Below are positions 1 to 9,094 of a stretch of 64,000 bases of DNA, piece by piece; the stretch's first letter is position 1, and each line of letters opens with the position of its first letter. The DNA lies in assembly GCF_004683865.2 (NCBI RefSeq), contig NZ_CP038439.1, forward strand, positions 479,501-543,500, given 5' to 3'. The notes under the pieces were generated by a model. That model worked only from the letters and a program-made list of their open reading frames with translations. It made no database searches and was not told the origin of the DNA. The stretch comes from Paracoccus liaowanqingii (GTDB lineage: Bacteria > Pseudomonadota > Alphaproteobacteria > Rhodobacterales > Rhodobacteraceae). The position numbers and the translations under genes are program-made.

Positions 1-72
1 CGCCCGGATTAAACATTTGGCAAGTCCGCGGGGCTAGAACGGGAACAGGGATGATTCGAAAGGCGACGGCAC

Positions 73-432
73 ATGATCGACTGGAAGCAGGTCACCGATC
101 TGCGCGACAAGGTGGGCCCGGATCGGCTGGTCGTCATCCTGGACATGGCGCTTCTGGACATCGAGATGCGGCTGCGGGGGCTGGATGCCCGCCCGCAGGA
201 CCTGGCGCGGGAGCTGCCGATCCTGCGCCGCGCCGCAGCCGAGATGGGGTTTTCGAACTGCACGGCGCTGTGCCGCAAGGCCGAGGAGCAGCTGGCCCGG
301 CAGGGTCACCTGGATCTGGGCACGGCGGCGCTGAAGGCCAGCTTCGGCCATACCCGCCAGATCTTCCTGCGCGACCTGCCGCAGGTGATGGCCAAGATGC
401 CCTCGGGCAGCGGGCCGCCCCGGCCCCCGTGA
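73..432 (+). CDS. Degenerate Hpt-domain-like protein (119 aa)
   Basis: Small helical cytosolic protein. The opening MIDW..V..LRD..G and the later EMGF....LCRKAE segment (residues 58-69) follow the layout I recall for small Rhodobacteraceae Hpt (histidine phosphotransfer) proteins, where the central helix reads roughly L-H-x-L-K-G-S-A. Here that stretch is LPILRRAA (residues 48-55), so the phospho-accepting His is replaced by Pro49 and the K-G-S that follows is also lost. If the family call is right it cannot relay phosphate and may act as a docking or decoy protein. A GAAAGGCG ribosome-binding-like stretch precedes the ATG. It converges with ilvA, 21 bases apart. The family call rests on recalled pattern only. 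Confidence 0.7.
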   Translation: MIDWKQVTDLRDKVGPDRLVVILDMALLDIEMRLRGLDARPQDLARELPILRRAAAEMGFSNCTALCRKAEEQLARQGHLDLGTAALKASFGHTRQIFLRDLPQVMAKMPSGSGPPRPP

Positions 433-453
433 GCCCGGCCCCCGCGAGGGGGG

Positions 454-1695
454 TCAGACCAGCAGTTCGGACAGGATCCCGTCATTCGTGATGTCGCGAT
501 AGGCAAAGCCCGACCCGTCCAGCCGCGCCATCAGCGCCGTCAGGTTGGCCGGGGCCGAGGTCTCGATCCCGATCAGCACCGAGCCGAAGTTGCGGGCCGA
601 TTTCTTGAGATATTCGAACCGCGCGATGTCGTCCTGCGGGCCCAGCAGGTCCAGGAAGTCGCGCAGGGCGCCGGGGCGCTGCGGCATGCGCAGCACGAAG
701 TATTTCTTCAGCCCCTGGAAGCGCTGCGCGCGTTCCTTGACCTCGGGCAGGCGCTCGAAGTCGAAATTGCCGCCCGAGCAGACCGCGACCACCGTCTTGC
801 CCGACAGATCGCCCAGATCGCCCAGCACATCCAGCGCCAGCGCGCCCGCGGGCTCCAGCACGATGCCTTCGGTGTTGAGCATCTCCAGCATGGTGCAGCA
901 GATCCGGTCCTCGGGCGACAGGTGCACGTCCGAGGGGGCGAAGCGCGCCAGCGCCTCGAAGGGCAGCGCGCCGATGCGCGCCACCGCCGCGCCGTCGACG
1001 AAGCTGTCCACGCGGGGCAGGGCCACCGGCCCGCCCGCTTGCAGCGCGGCCTTCAGGCTGGCCCCGCCCAGGGGTTCGGCGAAGGCAAAGCGCGTGGCGG
1101 TCGCCTCGGTCTGCAGATAGCGGGTGACGCCGGCCGACAGCCCGCCCCCGCCCACCGGCAGCACGACCAGATCGGGCGCGCGGCCCAGCTGCGCCAGCAT
1201 CTCGAGCGCCACGGTCGCCTGCCCCTCGATCACGTCGGGCGCGTCGAAGGGCGACAGGAACTGCGCGCCCTGCTGGCTGCAGAACTCCTGGGCGGCGGCC
1301 AGCGTCTGGTCGAAATAGTCGCCGGTCAGCACGATCTGGACCGCGTCGCCGCCGAACATCCGGGTCTTGTCGATCTTCTGCCCCGGCGTGGTCACGGGCA
1401 TGAAGATCGTGCCGCGCGCGCCGAAGTGGCGGCAGGCATAGGCCACGCCCTGCGCATGGTTGCCGGCGCTGGCGCAGACGAAATGGCCCGGCGCCCCCGG
1501 CATCACCCGCTTGCGCATCGCGTTGAACGCGCCGCGCAGCTTGTAGCTGCGCACCGGCGTCAGATCCTCGCGCTTGAGCCAGATCTCGGCGCCGAATTTC
1601 GCCGACAGATGGTCGTTGCGCTGCAGGGGCGTGGGCTCGAACAGGTCGCGAAGCGCGGCCTCGGCGCGGGCGACGGAGGCGACAAAGTTTTCCAT
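454..1695 (-). CDS. ilvA: Threonine ammonia-lyase (threonine dehydratase), short form
   Basis: PLP enzyme converting L-threonine to 2-oxobutanoate and ammonia, the first committed step to isoleucine. The Schiff-base lysine is K52 in SYKLRGA, the phosphate-binding glycine loop is GGGGLSAG (residues 183-190), and SAGNHAQG (residues 77-84) is the substrate loop. At 413 aa it is shorter than the two-ACT-domain E. coli enzyme (about 514 aa). After about residue 325 there is a single ACT-like regulatory segment beginning LKKYFVLRMPQRPGALRDFL, which matches the short biosynthetic class and suggests feedback control by isoleucine or valine. It is a monocistronic minus-strand gene upstream of an unrelated membrane protein. 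Confidence 0.95.
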   Translation of the reverse strand: MENFVASVARAEAALRDLFEPTPLQRNDHLSAKFGAEIWLKREDLTPVRSYKLRGAFNAMRKRVMPGAPGHFVCASAGNHAQGVAYACRHFGARGTIFMPVTTPGQKIDKTRMFGGDAVQIVLTGDYFDQTLAAAQEFCSQQGAQFLSPFDAPDVIEGQATVALEMLAQLGRAPDLVVLPVGGGGLSAGVTRYLQTEATATRFAFAEPLGGASLKAALQAGGPVALPRVDSFVDGAAVARIGALPFEALARFAPSDVHLSPEDRICCTMLEMLNTEGIVLEPAGALALDVLGDLGDLSGKTVVAVCSGGNFDFERLPEVKERAQRFQGLKKYFVLRMPQRPGALRDFLDLLGPQDDIARFEYLKKSARNFGSVLIGIETSAPANLTALMARLDGSGFAYRDITNDGILSELLV

Positions 1696-1734
1696 CCCCG
1701 CGGCATGCCGCGAAAGCGCGCGTTTGGCAAGGGA

Positions 1735-2481
1735 TCAGCGCAGCGCGCGCCCTTCGACGAAATGACCCCAGAGGGTCGTCATCAGCGACAGCGCGATCAG
1801 CGCGCCGACCCATGACAGCACCGCATGGACGAGGACCGCCAACGTGAGGGAGGCCGTCGCCACCAGTCCGGTGACGTTCGGCAGCAGGGTCTGCGCGCCT
1901 GTCATCACGAGGCCGAGAAGCAGGAAGGTCCGTGCCCGGCCTTTCGTCGCCGCCCATGCCGCCCCCCAGGGCCGGGAATGACGGAGCGCCGCGCCTGGCA
2001 GCACCGTCAGAAGACGCAGCAACAGCGCGGTCAGCAGCACGCTGATGACAAAGGCAATCGCCGCAATCCAGGCGGGCTGGCCGCCTGATTGCATCGCGAC
2101 GGTCAGCAACATGCTCAACAGCACGACAGCCGCGATCAGTGCCGGTACCACGGCCAGCATGATCATGCCCATCCGACCAAGATAGGCCAGCACCTGCCGC
2201 CAGCGTCCGTCGCCGCTCAGACGCGCGGGCTCGTCCAGCAGAACGTGGCGGTGCCATGCAACGGCCATCACGACATAGAGGATGATGCCCAGCAGTCCGG
2301 CCGCGACAAGAGGCACAGCCATCCCGCCCTCGATGCGCAGCTGGGGCGTCCCAGCCAGCAACATCGGCCCGGCCGTAAAGGCCAGCCAAAGCAGGCCGGG
2401 GAAAAGCGACAGCCGCAACGTGGCGCCTCGATTGTCCCACAACTGCCGCAAGGCGTGAACCACAAGTCGAAAGGCCAGCAT
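1735..2481 (-). CDS. Polytopic membrane protein of unknown function (248 aa)
   Basis: I do not recognise a family. The protein has about six hydrophobic segments: two in the first 75 residues, a pair around 100-150 (MIMLAVVPALIAAVVLLSML and a following one), and two more near 180-235. Loops carry few charges and there are no catalytic motifs. The chosen ATG follows AAAGGGGTGATTTG, a good ribosome-binding site. An open frame continues far upstream but runs antisense to argG and is not credible. It lies 39 bases beyond ilvA, on the same strand, and is divergent from argG. It resembles the small family of YihY/YciC-like inner-membrane proteins only in general character. Confidence 0.8.
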   Translation of the reverse strand: MLAFRLVVHALRQLWDNRGATLRLSLFPGLLWLAFTAGPMLLAGTPQLRIEGGMAVPLVAAGLLGIILYVVMAVAWHRHVLLDEPARLSGDGRWRQVLAYLGRMGMIMLAVVPALIAAVVLLSMLLTVAMQSGGQPAWIAAIAFVISVLLTALLLRLLTVLPGAALRHSRPWGAAWAATKGRARTFLLLGLVMTGAQTLLPNVTGLVATASLTLAVLVHAVLSWVGALIALSLMTTLWGHFVEGRALR

Positions 2482-2528
2482 CAAATCACCCCTTTGAAAT
2501 CGGCCCCACGCTAATCGTCCCCACGCTC

Positions 2529-2557
2529 TTGTGACAACGCGCAAATCGCCGTATTCC
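2529..2557 (+). promoter_or_regulatory. Putative argG promoter
   Basis: TTGTGA and TATTCC are separated by 17 bases and sit 30 bases before the argG ATG, in the divergent gap with the 1735-2481 gene. The -35 and -10 matches are only moderate, so this is a suggestion. Confidence 0.35.
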
Positions 2558-2586
2558 CTCCGAAACTTCGACGAAGGGTTAACCGA

Positions 2587-3816
2587 ATGTCCGACGCGCC
2601 GAAAAAAGTCGTCCTCGCCTATTCCGGGGGCCTCGACACCTCGATCATCCTGAAATGGCTGCAGACCGAATATGGCTGCGAGGTCATCACCTTTACCGCC
2701 GATCTGGGTCAGGGCGAGGAGCTGGAACCGGCGCGCGAGAAGGCGCTGATGCTGGGCATCGCGGCCGAGAACATCCACATCGTCGATGTGCGCGAGGAAT
2801 TCGTGCGCGATTTCGTCTTCCCGATGTTCCGGGCCAACGCGCTCTACGAGGGGCTCTATCTGCTGGGCACCTCGATCGCGCGGCCGCTGATCTCGCAGCA
2901 TCTGGTGCGGCTGGCGCAGGAACACGGCGCCGACGCGGTGGCGCATGGCGCGACCGGCAAGGGCAACGACCAGGTCCGGTTCGAACTGTCGGCCTATGCG
3001 CTGGACCCGTCGATCCGGGTGATCGCGCCGTGGCGGGAATGGGACCTGACCTCGCGCACCAAGCTGATCGAGTTCGCCGAGCAGAACCAGATCCCCATCG
3101 CCAAGGACAAGCGCGGCGAGGCGCCCTTCAGCGTCGACGCGAACCTGTTGCACACTTCCTCCGAGGGCAAGGCGCTGGAGGATCCCGCCGTCGCCGCCCC
3201 CGATTATGTCTATCAGCGCACAGTGAACCCCGAGGATGCGCCCGACACGCCGGAATTCATCGAGGTCAGCTTCGAGAAGGGCGACGCCGTGGCGATCGAC
3301 GGCGAGGCGATGTCGCCCGCCACGATCCTGACGCGGCTGAACGAGCTGGGCGGCGCCCATGGCATCGGGCGCCTGGATTTCGTGGAGAACCGCTTCGTCG
3401 GCATGAAGTCGCGCGGCATCTACGAGACCCCGGGCGGCACCGTGCTCTTGGAGGCGCATCGCGGGATCGAGCAGATCACGCTGGACAGCGGCGCGGGCCA
3501 CCTGAAGGATTCGATCATGCCGCGCTATGCCGAGCTAATCTACAACGGCTTCTGGTTCAGCCCCGAGCGCGAGATGCTGCAGGCCCTGATCGACAAGAGC
3601 CAGGAGCATGTCACCGGCACGGTGCGGCTGAAGCTCTACAAGGGCATGGCCACCTGCGTGGGCCGCTGGTCGGACCATTCGCTCTACAGCGAGGCGCATG
3701 TCACCTTCGAGGATGACGCCGGCGCCTATGACCAGAAGGACGCGGCGGGCTTCATCCGCCTGAACGCGCTGCGCCTCAAGCTGATCGCCAACCGCAACGC
3801 CCGCGTCGCGGAATGA
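2587..3816 (+). CDS. argG: Argininosuccinate synthase
   Basis: Cytosolic ligase joining citrulline and aspartate with ATP to form argininosuccinate, the penultimate step of arginine synthesis. The N-terminal ATP-pyrophosphatase P-loop AYSGGLDTS is at residues 11-19, and the substrate-binding segments [11 protein letters not shown] and [14 protein letters not shown] are intact. The length of 409 aa is normal for the family. The start ATG is preceded by GAAGGGTTAACCG, an acceptable Shine-Dalgarno. The stop codon overlaps the mogA start (ATGA), so the two are translationally coupled although their pathways are unrelated. Nothing in the sequence suggests arginine-responsive attenuation. Confidence 0.97.
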   Translation: MSDAPKKVVLAYSGGLDTSIILKWLQTEYGCEVITFTADLGQGEELEPAREKALMLGIAAENIHIVDVREEFVRDFVFPMFRANALYEGLYLLGTSIARPLISQHLVRLAQEHGADAVAHGATGKGNDQVRFELSAYALDPSIRVIAPWREWDLTSRTKLIEFAEQNQIPIAKDKRGEAPFSVDANLLHTSSEGKALEDPAVAAPDYVYQRTVNPEDAPDTPEFIEVSFEKGDAVAIDGEAMSPATILTRLNELGGAHGIGRLDFVENRFVGMKSRGIYETPGGTVLLEAHRGIEQITLDSGAGHLKDSIMPRYAELIYNGFWFSPEREMLQALIDKSQEHVTGTVRLKLYKGMATCVGRWSDHSLYSEAHVTFEDDAGAYDQKDAAGFIRLNALRLKLIANRNARVAE

Positions 3817-4349
3817 CCGACGGGGCCGCCCGCATCGCCATCGTCACCGTCAGCGACCGCGCGTCGCGCGGCGAATACGAGGACAAGGGCGGCCCCGGGG
3901 CCGAGGACTGGCTGCGCGGGGTGATCACCTCGCCGATGCGGATCGACCGTCACATCGTGCCCGATGGCCGCGAGGTCGTGGCCGACATGCTGCGCCGGCT
4001 GGCCGATGGTGGCGCCGACCTGATCCTGGTGACCGGCGGCACCGGCCCCGCGCCGCGCGACCTGACCCCCGAGGCGGTCGCCGACGTGATGGACCGCGAG
4101 CTGCCGGGTTTCGGCGAGGAGATGCGCCGCGCCTCGCTGCGCGAGGTGCCCACCGCCATCCTGTCGCGCCAGACCGCCGCCACCCGGGGCAGGACGCTGA
4201 TCATCACGATCCCCGGCAAGCCCTCGGCCATCGCCACCTGCCTCGATGCGGTCTTCGCCGCCGTGCCGTACTGCCTCGACCTGATGGGCGCCGCCCGGAT
4301 CGAGACCGACCCCGCCCGGATCACTGCGTTCCGCCCGAAAGGCGCCTGA
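3813..4349 (+). CDS. mogA: Molybdopterin adenylyltransferase, MogA type
   Basis: Activates molybdopterin by adenylation before molybdenum insertion in molybdenum-cofactor synthesis. The MoCF-biosynthesis fold is shown by [19 protein letters not shown] near the N-terminus and the diagnostic [15 protein letters not shown] motif (about residues 70-84), in the form typical of Mog[15 protein letters not shown] near residue 135 contributes to the active site. Single domain, 178 aa, so a MogA/MoaB-size protein and not a MoeA or gephyrin-like fusion. It overlaps the 3' end of argG by four bases. A MoaB assignment is the alternative, but the RDLTPEA motif favours MogA. Confidence 0.88.
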   Translation: MTDGAARIAIVTVSDRASRGEYEDKGGPGAEDWLRGVITSPMRIDRHIVPDGREVVADMLRRLADGGADLILVTGGTGPAPRDLTPEAVADVMDRELPGFGEEMRRASLREVPTAILSRQTAATRGRTLIITIPGKPSAIATCLDAVFAAVPYCLDLMGAARIETDPARITAFRPKGA

Positions 4350-4360
4350 CGCGGCCCTTT

Positions 4361-4380
4361 CCTCTTCACTCAAATATCCA
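4361..4380 (-). repeat. Intergenic GGATATTT element, copy 1
   Basis: Read on the minus strand this carries GGATATTTGAG followed by GAAGAGG. It shares its core with five other copies in the window (13431, 25076, 42321, 46276 and 50774). This copy lies between convergent mogA and lrgB and has no adjoining GC hairpin, so it is the most reduced member. Confidence 0.5.
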
Positions 4381-4382
4381 GG

Positions 4383-5102
4383 TCAACCGCCGAACAGGCG
4401 CAGCGCCAGGGGGGCGATCACGGCGGTCAACACGGCGTTCAGCCCCATGCCGATGCCCGAGAACGCCCCCGCCGTCGCATTGACCTGAAAGGCCCGCGCC
4501 GTGCCGATCCCATGCGCCGCGACGCCCACGGCCAGCCCCCGCGCCCGCCAGTCGCGGATCCTCATCGCGTTCAGCAGCGGCGTCACGATGATGGCGCCGA
4601 AGATGCCGGTCAGCAGCACCAGCGCCGCCGTCAGCGTGGGCTGGCCGCCCAGCTTCTCGGCGATGCCGATGGCCACCGGGGCGGTCGTCGACTTGGGCGC
4701 CAGCGAGGCCAGCACCGTGCCGTCGATCCCGAAGGCCCGCGCGATCAGCAGGGCCGAGAAGACCGCGACCCCCGACCCGGCCAGAAGGCCCGCCAGCATC
4801 GGCAGGGCGGCGGGACGCAGCCGCGGCAGATTGTCGTACAAGGGCAGCGCCAGCGCGACGGTCGCCGGCCCCAGCATGAAATGGACGAATTGCGCACCCT
4901 CGAAATAGGTGGCGTAGTCGGTGCCCGTGGCCATCAGCAGCAGCGCCAGCAGGATCACCGCGATCAGCACCGGATTGGCCCAGCTCTGCCGCCCCGTCGC
5001 CTTCGACAGCGCGTCCCCCGCCAGATAGGCCAGCAGCGTCGCCGTCAGCCACAACAGCGGGCCCTGCGCCAGATAGGACCAGATCAGCACCGGATCACTC
5101 AT
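4383..5102 (-). CDS. lrgB: LrgB/CidB-family membrane protein
   Basis: Polytopic inner-membrane protein of the LrgB family (also YohK), the partner of the LrgA holin-like protein. In Gram-positive bacteria the pair modulates murein hydrolase export and programmed lysis, and related plant proteins carry glycolate. Seven or so hydrophobic segments fill the 239 residues. Conserved family stretches include LGPATVALALPLYDN near residue 77, SLAPKSTTAPVAIGIAE near 133 and AAHGIGTARAF near 195. Its first codons overlap the end of lrgA by eight bases, so the two form one operon read lrgA then lrgB. The transported substrate cannot be told from the sequence. Confidence 0.92.
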   Translation of the reverse strand: MSDPVLIWSYLAQGPLLWLTATLLAYLAGDALSKATGRQSWANPVLIAVILLALLLMATGTDYATYFEGAQFVHFMLGPATVALALPLYDNLPRLRPAALPMLAGLLAGSGVAVFSALLIARAFGIDGTVLASLAPKSTTAPVAIGIAEKLGGQPTLTAALVLLTGIFGAIIVTPLLNAMRIRDWRARGLAVGVAAHGIGTARAFQVNATAGAFSGIGMGLNAVLTAVIAPLALRLFGG

Positions 5103-5475
5103 GGCCCTGGTCCTTCAGCGCTTGGCGATCCTCGGTCCCGGTCAGCCGCGCCACGATGCTGAAGGCCCAGGCCCCCGCCGCCAGCGCCAATGCCGTCGAT
5201 CCCATGATCGCCACGGCCAAGCCCAGGCCCTGCACCCGCAGCAGGTCCCAATGCGCCACGATCCCCACGCCCGCCGGCACGAAGAACAGCGACAGATGCG
5301 ACAGCAGCCCGCTGGCGGTGGGCCGGATCGCCTCGGCCAGCGCGGGACGCAGGATGCAGGCCAAGGCCAGCAGCACTAGCCCCAGGACCGGGCCGGGCAG
5401 CGGCAGGCCGAGGGCGCGCGAGGCGACCTCTCCGACCAGCTGGAACCCCAGGATGATGGCAAGCATGCGGATCAT
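5095..5475 (-). CDS. lrgA: LrgA/CidA-family holin-like protein
   Basis: A 126-aa inner-membrane protein with four predicted transmembrane helices and the LrgA/CidA signature: LGFQLVGEVASRALGLPLPG at the N-terminus and LLSHLSLFFVPAGVGIV in the middle. The short, charged C-terminus is usual. It is first in the operon with lrgB and probably forms the pore-like subunit of the pair. It is divergent from smc, with 121 bases between the two start codons. Function in alphaproteobacteria is uncertain; glycolate or pyruvate export is a possibility from work on homologues. Confidence 0.9.
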   Translation of the reverse strand: MIRMLAIILGFQLVGEVASRALGLPLPGPVLGLVLLALACILRPALAEAIRPTASGLLSHLSLFFVPAGVGIVAHWDLLRVQGLGLAVAIMGSTALALAAGAWAFSIVARLTGTEDRQALKDQGHE

Positions 5476-5534
5476 GCGCCAAGGCTAGCGCGCCGCCGCC
5501 GCGCGCGCCAGATCCCTCCGCGCCTGCGCCTTGG

Positions 5535-5563
5535 TTGACTTGTCCCGCCCGCGCAGGGACAAT
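5535..5563 (+). promoter_or_regulatory. Putative smc promoter
   Basis: TTGACT and GACAAT are spaced by 17 bases, a good sigma-70-type match for this group. Transcription from it would begin near 5570, after the upstream in-frame TTG at 5531 and before the TTG at 5597, so it supports the later start. Confidence 0.55.
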
Positions 5564-5596
5564 CGGCGTCGACCTCTCCTGCCACGGACCCGCCCC

Positions 5597-8500
5597 TTGC
5601 GCTTCGACCGCCTGCGCCTCAACGGCTTCAAGAGCTTCGTGGACCCGACCGATCTGGTCATCCGCGAGGGGCTGACGGGCGTGGTCGGTCCCAATGGCTG
5701 CGGCAAGTCCAACCTGCTCGAGGCCCTGCGATGGGTCATGGGCGAGAACCGCCCCACCGCCATGCGCGGCGACGGGATGGAGGACGTGATCTTCGCGGGC
5801 ACCACGCGGCGCCATGCCCGCGCCCATGCCGAGGTCTCGCTCAGCGTCGACAACCGCGACCGGCGGGCGCCGGCGGGCTTCAACGAGGACGACCAGTTCG
5901 ACATCACCCGCCGCATCACCCGCGACGCGGGCAGCGCCTACAAGATCGCCGGCAAGGACGTGCGGGCGCGCGACGTGCAGATGCTGTTCGCGGATGCCTC
6001 GACCGGGGCGCATTCCCCGGCGCTGGTGCGGCAGGGCCAGATCAGCGAGCTGATCAACGCCAAGCCGAAAAGCCGCCGCCGCATCCTGGAGGAGGCGGCA
6101 GGCATCTCGGGCCTCTATGCGCGGCGCCACGAGGCCGAGCTGAAGCTGAACGGGGCCGAGGCGAACCTGCTGCGCGTCGACGACACGCTGGACCAGCTGT
6201 CGGCGCAGGCCGCGACCTTGGCGCGGCAGGCCCGCGCGGCGGCGAAGTACCGCGAGATCGGCGCCGCGCTGCGCCTGGCCGAGGGGACATTGCTCTATCG
6301 CCGGTGGGCCGAGGCCGAGGCGGCGCGTCTGGCCGCCGCGCAGGCGCTGGCGCAGGGCACCCGCGCCGCCGCCGAGGCGGGGCAGGCCGCAGCCCAGGCA
6401 TCGGCCCGGCGCGAGGAGGCCGAGGCCGCCCTGCCCGCGCTGCGGGACGAGGACCAGATCGCCGCCGCCCTCCTGGCGCGCGTCGCGCTGGACGCCGAGG
6501 CGCTGGAGGCCGCCGAGGCCGCCGCCGAACAGGCCATCTCGGGCCTTGTCGCGCGCATCGCCCAGCTGGACCGCGACATCGCCCGCGAGGAGGCGCTGAA
6601 CCGCGACGCCGCCGAGGTGGTGGCCCGGCTGGACGCGGAACGCGAGCAGCTGACCGAGGCAGGGGCGGGCCATGACGACCGGCTGGAACTGGCCGCCGCC
6701 CGGGCCGACGAGGCCGCGCAGGCGCTGCACGAGGTCGAGGCGCGGCTGGCCGAGCTGACCGACGAATCGGCCCGCCTGGCCGCGCGCCATCAGTCCGCCG
6801 ACCGGCTGGTGGCCGATCTGCGCGCCATGGCCGACCGCGCCGACCGGGCCGCCGCCCAGGCCACCGCGGCGCTGGACCAGGCCGGTGCGGCGGGCGAGGC
6901 AGCCCGCGCTGCGCTGACCTTGGCCGATGCGGCGCAGGATCAGGCCCGCGACCGCGTCGAGGCCGCCGAGGAGGCCCTGGCCCAGGCCGAGGAGGCCCGT
7001 GCCGAGATCGAGACCGCCGAGACCGCCGCCCGCGCCGCCCGCAGCGCCGCCGAGGGCGAGGCCGGGGCGCTGGAGGCCGAGCGTGCCGCCCTGCAGCGGC
7101 TGGTCGACCGGGGCCGTCAGGGCGGCGACAGCCTGCTGGACCGCGTGCAGGTGGCGCGGGGATACGAGGCCGCCTTCGGGGCGGCGCTTGGCGACGATCT
7201 GCGGGCGGGGGTGGCGACCGACGGCTCGGGCTGGCACGCGCTGCCGGGCTGGGACGCGGCGCAGGAGCTTCCGGACGGGGCGGGGCCGCTGGCGCCGCAT
7301 GTGATGGGCCCCGACCTGCTGGCGCGGCGCCTGTCGCAGACGGGCTTCGTGCGCGACGCGGGGCAGGGGGCCGCGTTGCAGGGCGCTCTGCGGCCCGGGC
7401 AGCGGCTGGTGACGCCGCAGGGCGATCTGTTCCGGTGGGACGGGCTGCGGGTCATGGCCGCCGAGGCCGGGTCCTCGGCCGCGCTGCATCTGCAGAAGGT
7501 CAACGACCTGGCGGCGGTCACCGGGCAGGCCGAGGCCGCGCAGGCCCGCGCCGCGACCGCCGTGGCCACCCACGAGGATGCCCGCGCCGCGCTGGCCGAG
7601 GCCGCGCGGACCGAGACCTCGGCCCGCGAGGCCCGGCGCGCCGCCGAACGCGCGCTGTCGGATGCCGCCCGCGCGGCGACCCGTGCCGAATCGGATCTGG
7701 CCATGGCCGCCAGCCGCGTCGACGGCGCGGGCGCCGAACTGGCCCGCCACCGGGCCGATGCCTCGGACGCGCGCGGCCGCCTGACCGGGGCCGAGGCGCA
7801 GCTGGCGCAGTTGCCCGACCTCGGCGATGCGGCAGCGGCGCTGGATCATGCCCGCACCGGGGTCGAGGCGGCGCGCATCGCCACCATGTCCCGCCGCGCC
7901 GCGCTGGACGAATTGCGCCGCGACGGCCTTGCGCGGGACCGGCGCCTGCAGGACATCGCCCGCGAGGGCGCGGGCTGGCGCAAGCGGCTGGATCAGGCCG
8001 GCGACCGCGCGGGCGAACTGGCCGCCCGGCGCGAGGCCGCCGGCGCCGATCTGGCCGAGGCGCAGTCCCGGCCCGCCCTGCTGCAGGACCGCCGCGCCGC
8101 CCTTGCCCTGCGCGAGGCCGAGGCGACCGCCCGCCAGTCCCGCGCCCGCGCCGCGCTGGAGGCCGCGCTGCACGCGGCCCAGGCCGCCGCCCTGGCCGAG
8201 CGCGAGGCCGAGCGGCTGGCCGGCGAGGCGCGCGAGGCCCGCGCCGCCTGCGCCGCCCGCGCCGAGGCCGCCCGCGATCTGGAAGCCGCCGCCCGCGCCC
8301 GGATCGCCGAGGAGGGCGGGCAGGCGCCCGACCAATTGCTGGCCGCCTTGGGCGAGGTCGATCCCGACCAGCCAGCCACCGCGCTGGAGGCCCGGATCGC
8401 CGCCCTGCGCCAAGCCCGCGACGCGCTTGGCGCCGTCAACCTGCGCGCCGACGAGGACAAGCGCGCGCTGGAGGCCGAGCGCGACCAGCTGGCGACCGAG

Positions 8501-9046
8501 AAGACCGACCTGGAGGAGGCGATCGCCAAGCTGCGCGCCGGGGTCAGCAGCCTCAACCGCGAGGGGCGCGAGCGCCTGCTGGCCGCCTTCGAGACGGTGA
8601 ACGCGAATTTCTCGGTCCTGTTCACGACCCTCTTCGGCGGCGGCGAGGCGCGTCTGGTCCTGGTCGAATCCGACGACCCGCTGGAGGCGGGCCTCGAGAT
8701 CATGTGCCAGCCGCCGGGCAAGCGCCTGTCCACCCTGTCCCTGCTGTCCGGGGGCGAGCAGACCCTGACCGCGATGGCGCTGATCTTCGCGGTCTTTCTG
8801 GCCAATCCCGCGCCCATCTGCGTGCTGGACGAGGTCGATGCGCCACTGGACGACGCCAATGTCAGCCGCTTCTGCGACCTTCTGGACGAGATGACGCGGC
8901 GCACCGACACGCGCTTCCTGATCATCACCCATCATGCGGTGACGATGGGCCGGATGGACCGGCTGTTCGGCGTGACCATGGTGGAACAGGGCATCAGCCA
9001 ATTGGTCAGCGTGGATCTGAAACGCGCCGAGGCTCTGGTCGCCTGA
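5597..9046 (+). CDS. smc: Chromosome segregation protein SMC
   Basis: Condensin ATPase that organises and helps segregate the chromosome. Head domain parts are the Walker A motif GPNGCGKS (residues 31-38) and, near the C-terminus, the ABC signature LSGGEQ (about residue 1049) and Walker B ICVLDEVDAPLDD (about 1073-1085). Two long, very Ala/Arg/Glu-rich coiled-coil arms flank a hinge around residues 510-650. Length 1149 aa is typical. The family usually opens MRFDRLRLNGFKSF, which places the start at the TTG at 5597. Another in-frame TTG at 5531 would add 22 Arg/Pro-rich residues and precedes the predicted promoter. No scpA or scpB is nearby. Confidence 0.95.
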   Translation: MRFDRLRLNGFKSFVDPTDLVIREGLTGVVGPNGCGKSNLLEALRWVMGENRPTAMRGDGMEDVIFAGTTRRHARAHAEVSLSVDNRDRRAPAGFNEDDQFDITRRITRDAGSAYKIAGKDVRARDVQMLFADASTGAHSPALVRQGQISELINAKPKSRRRILEEAAGISGLYARRHEAELKLNGAEANLLRVDDTLDQLSAQAATLARQARAAAKYREIGAALRLAEGTLLYRRWAEAEAARLAAAQALAQGTRAAAEAGQAAAQASARREEAEAALPALRDEDQIAAALLARVALDAEALEAAEAAAEQAISGLVARIAQLDRDIAREEALNRDAAEVVARLDAEREQLTEAGAGHDDRLELAAARADEAAQALHEVEARLAELTDESARLAARHQSADRLVADLRAMADRADRAAAQATAALDQAGAAGEAARAALTLADAAQDQARDRVEAAEEALAQAEEARAEIETAETAARAARSAAEGEAGALEAERAALQRLVDRGRQGGDSLLDRVQVARGYEAAFGAALGDDLRAGVATDGSGWHALPGWDAAQELPDGAGPLAPHVMGPDLLARRLSQTGFVRDAGQGAALQGALRPGQRLVTPQGDLFRWDGLRVMAAEAGSSAALHLQKVNDLAAVTGQAEAAQARAATAVATHEDARAALAEAARTETSAREARRAAERALSDAARAATRAESDLAMAASRVDGAGAELARHRADASDARGRLTGAEAQLAQLPDLGDAAAALDHARTGVEAARIATMSRRAALDELRRDGLARDRRLQDIAREGAGWRKRLDQAGDRAGELAARREAAGADLAEAQSRPALLQDRRAALALREAEATARQSRARAALEAALHAAQAAALAEREAERLAGEAREARAACAARAEAARDLEAAARARIAEEGGQAPDQLLAALGEVDPDQPATALEARIAALRQARDALGAVNLRADEDKRALEAERDQLATEKTDLEEAIAKLRAGVSSLNREGRERLLAAFETVNANFSVLFTTLFGGGEARLVLVESDDPLEAGLEIMCQPPGKRLSTLSLLSGGEQTLTAMALIFAVFLANPAPICVLDEVDAPLDDANVSRFCDLLDEMTRRTDTRFLIITHHAVTMGRMDRLFGVTMVEQGISQLVSVDLKRAEALVA

Positions 9047-9094
9047 GCCCTGCCGCGCTAGGGTCCCCCCGAACCCCCAACGTCCGAGGATCCC

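Noticed and set aside
482..2440. A 652-codon minus-strand frame covering ilvA and the membrane gene
   Set aside because: It is a shadow frame of two real genes on the same strand and has no recognisable domain.
2482..3501. Upstream extension of the 1735-2481 membrane protein
   Set aside because: It would run antisense through argG. The ATG at 2481 has a good ribosome-binding site and opens a hydrophobic helix.
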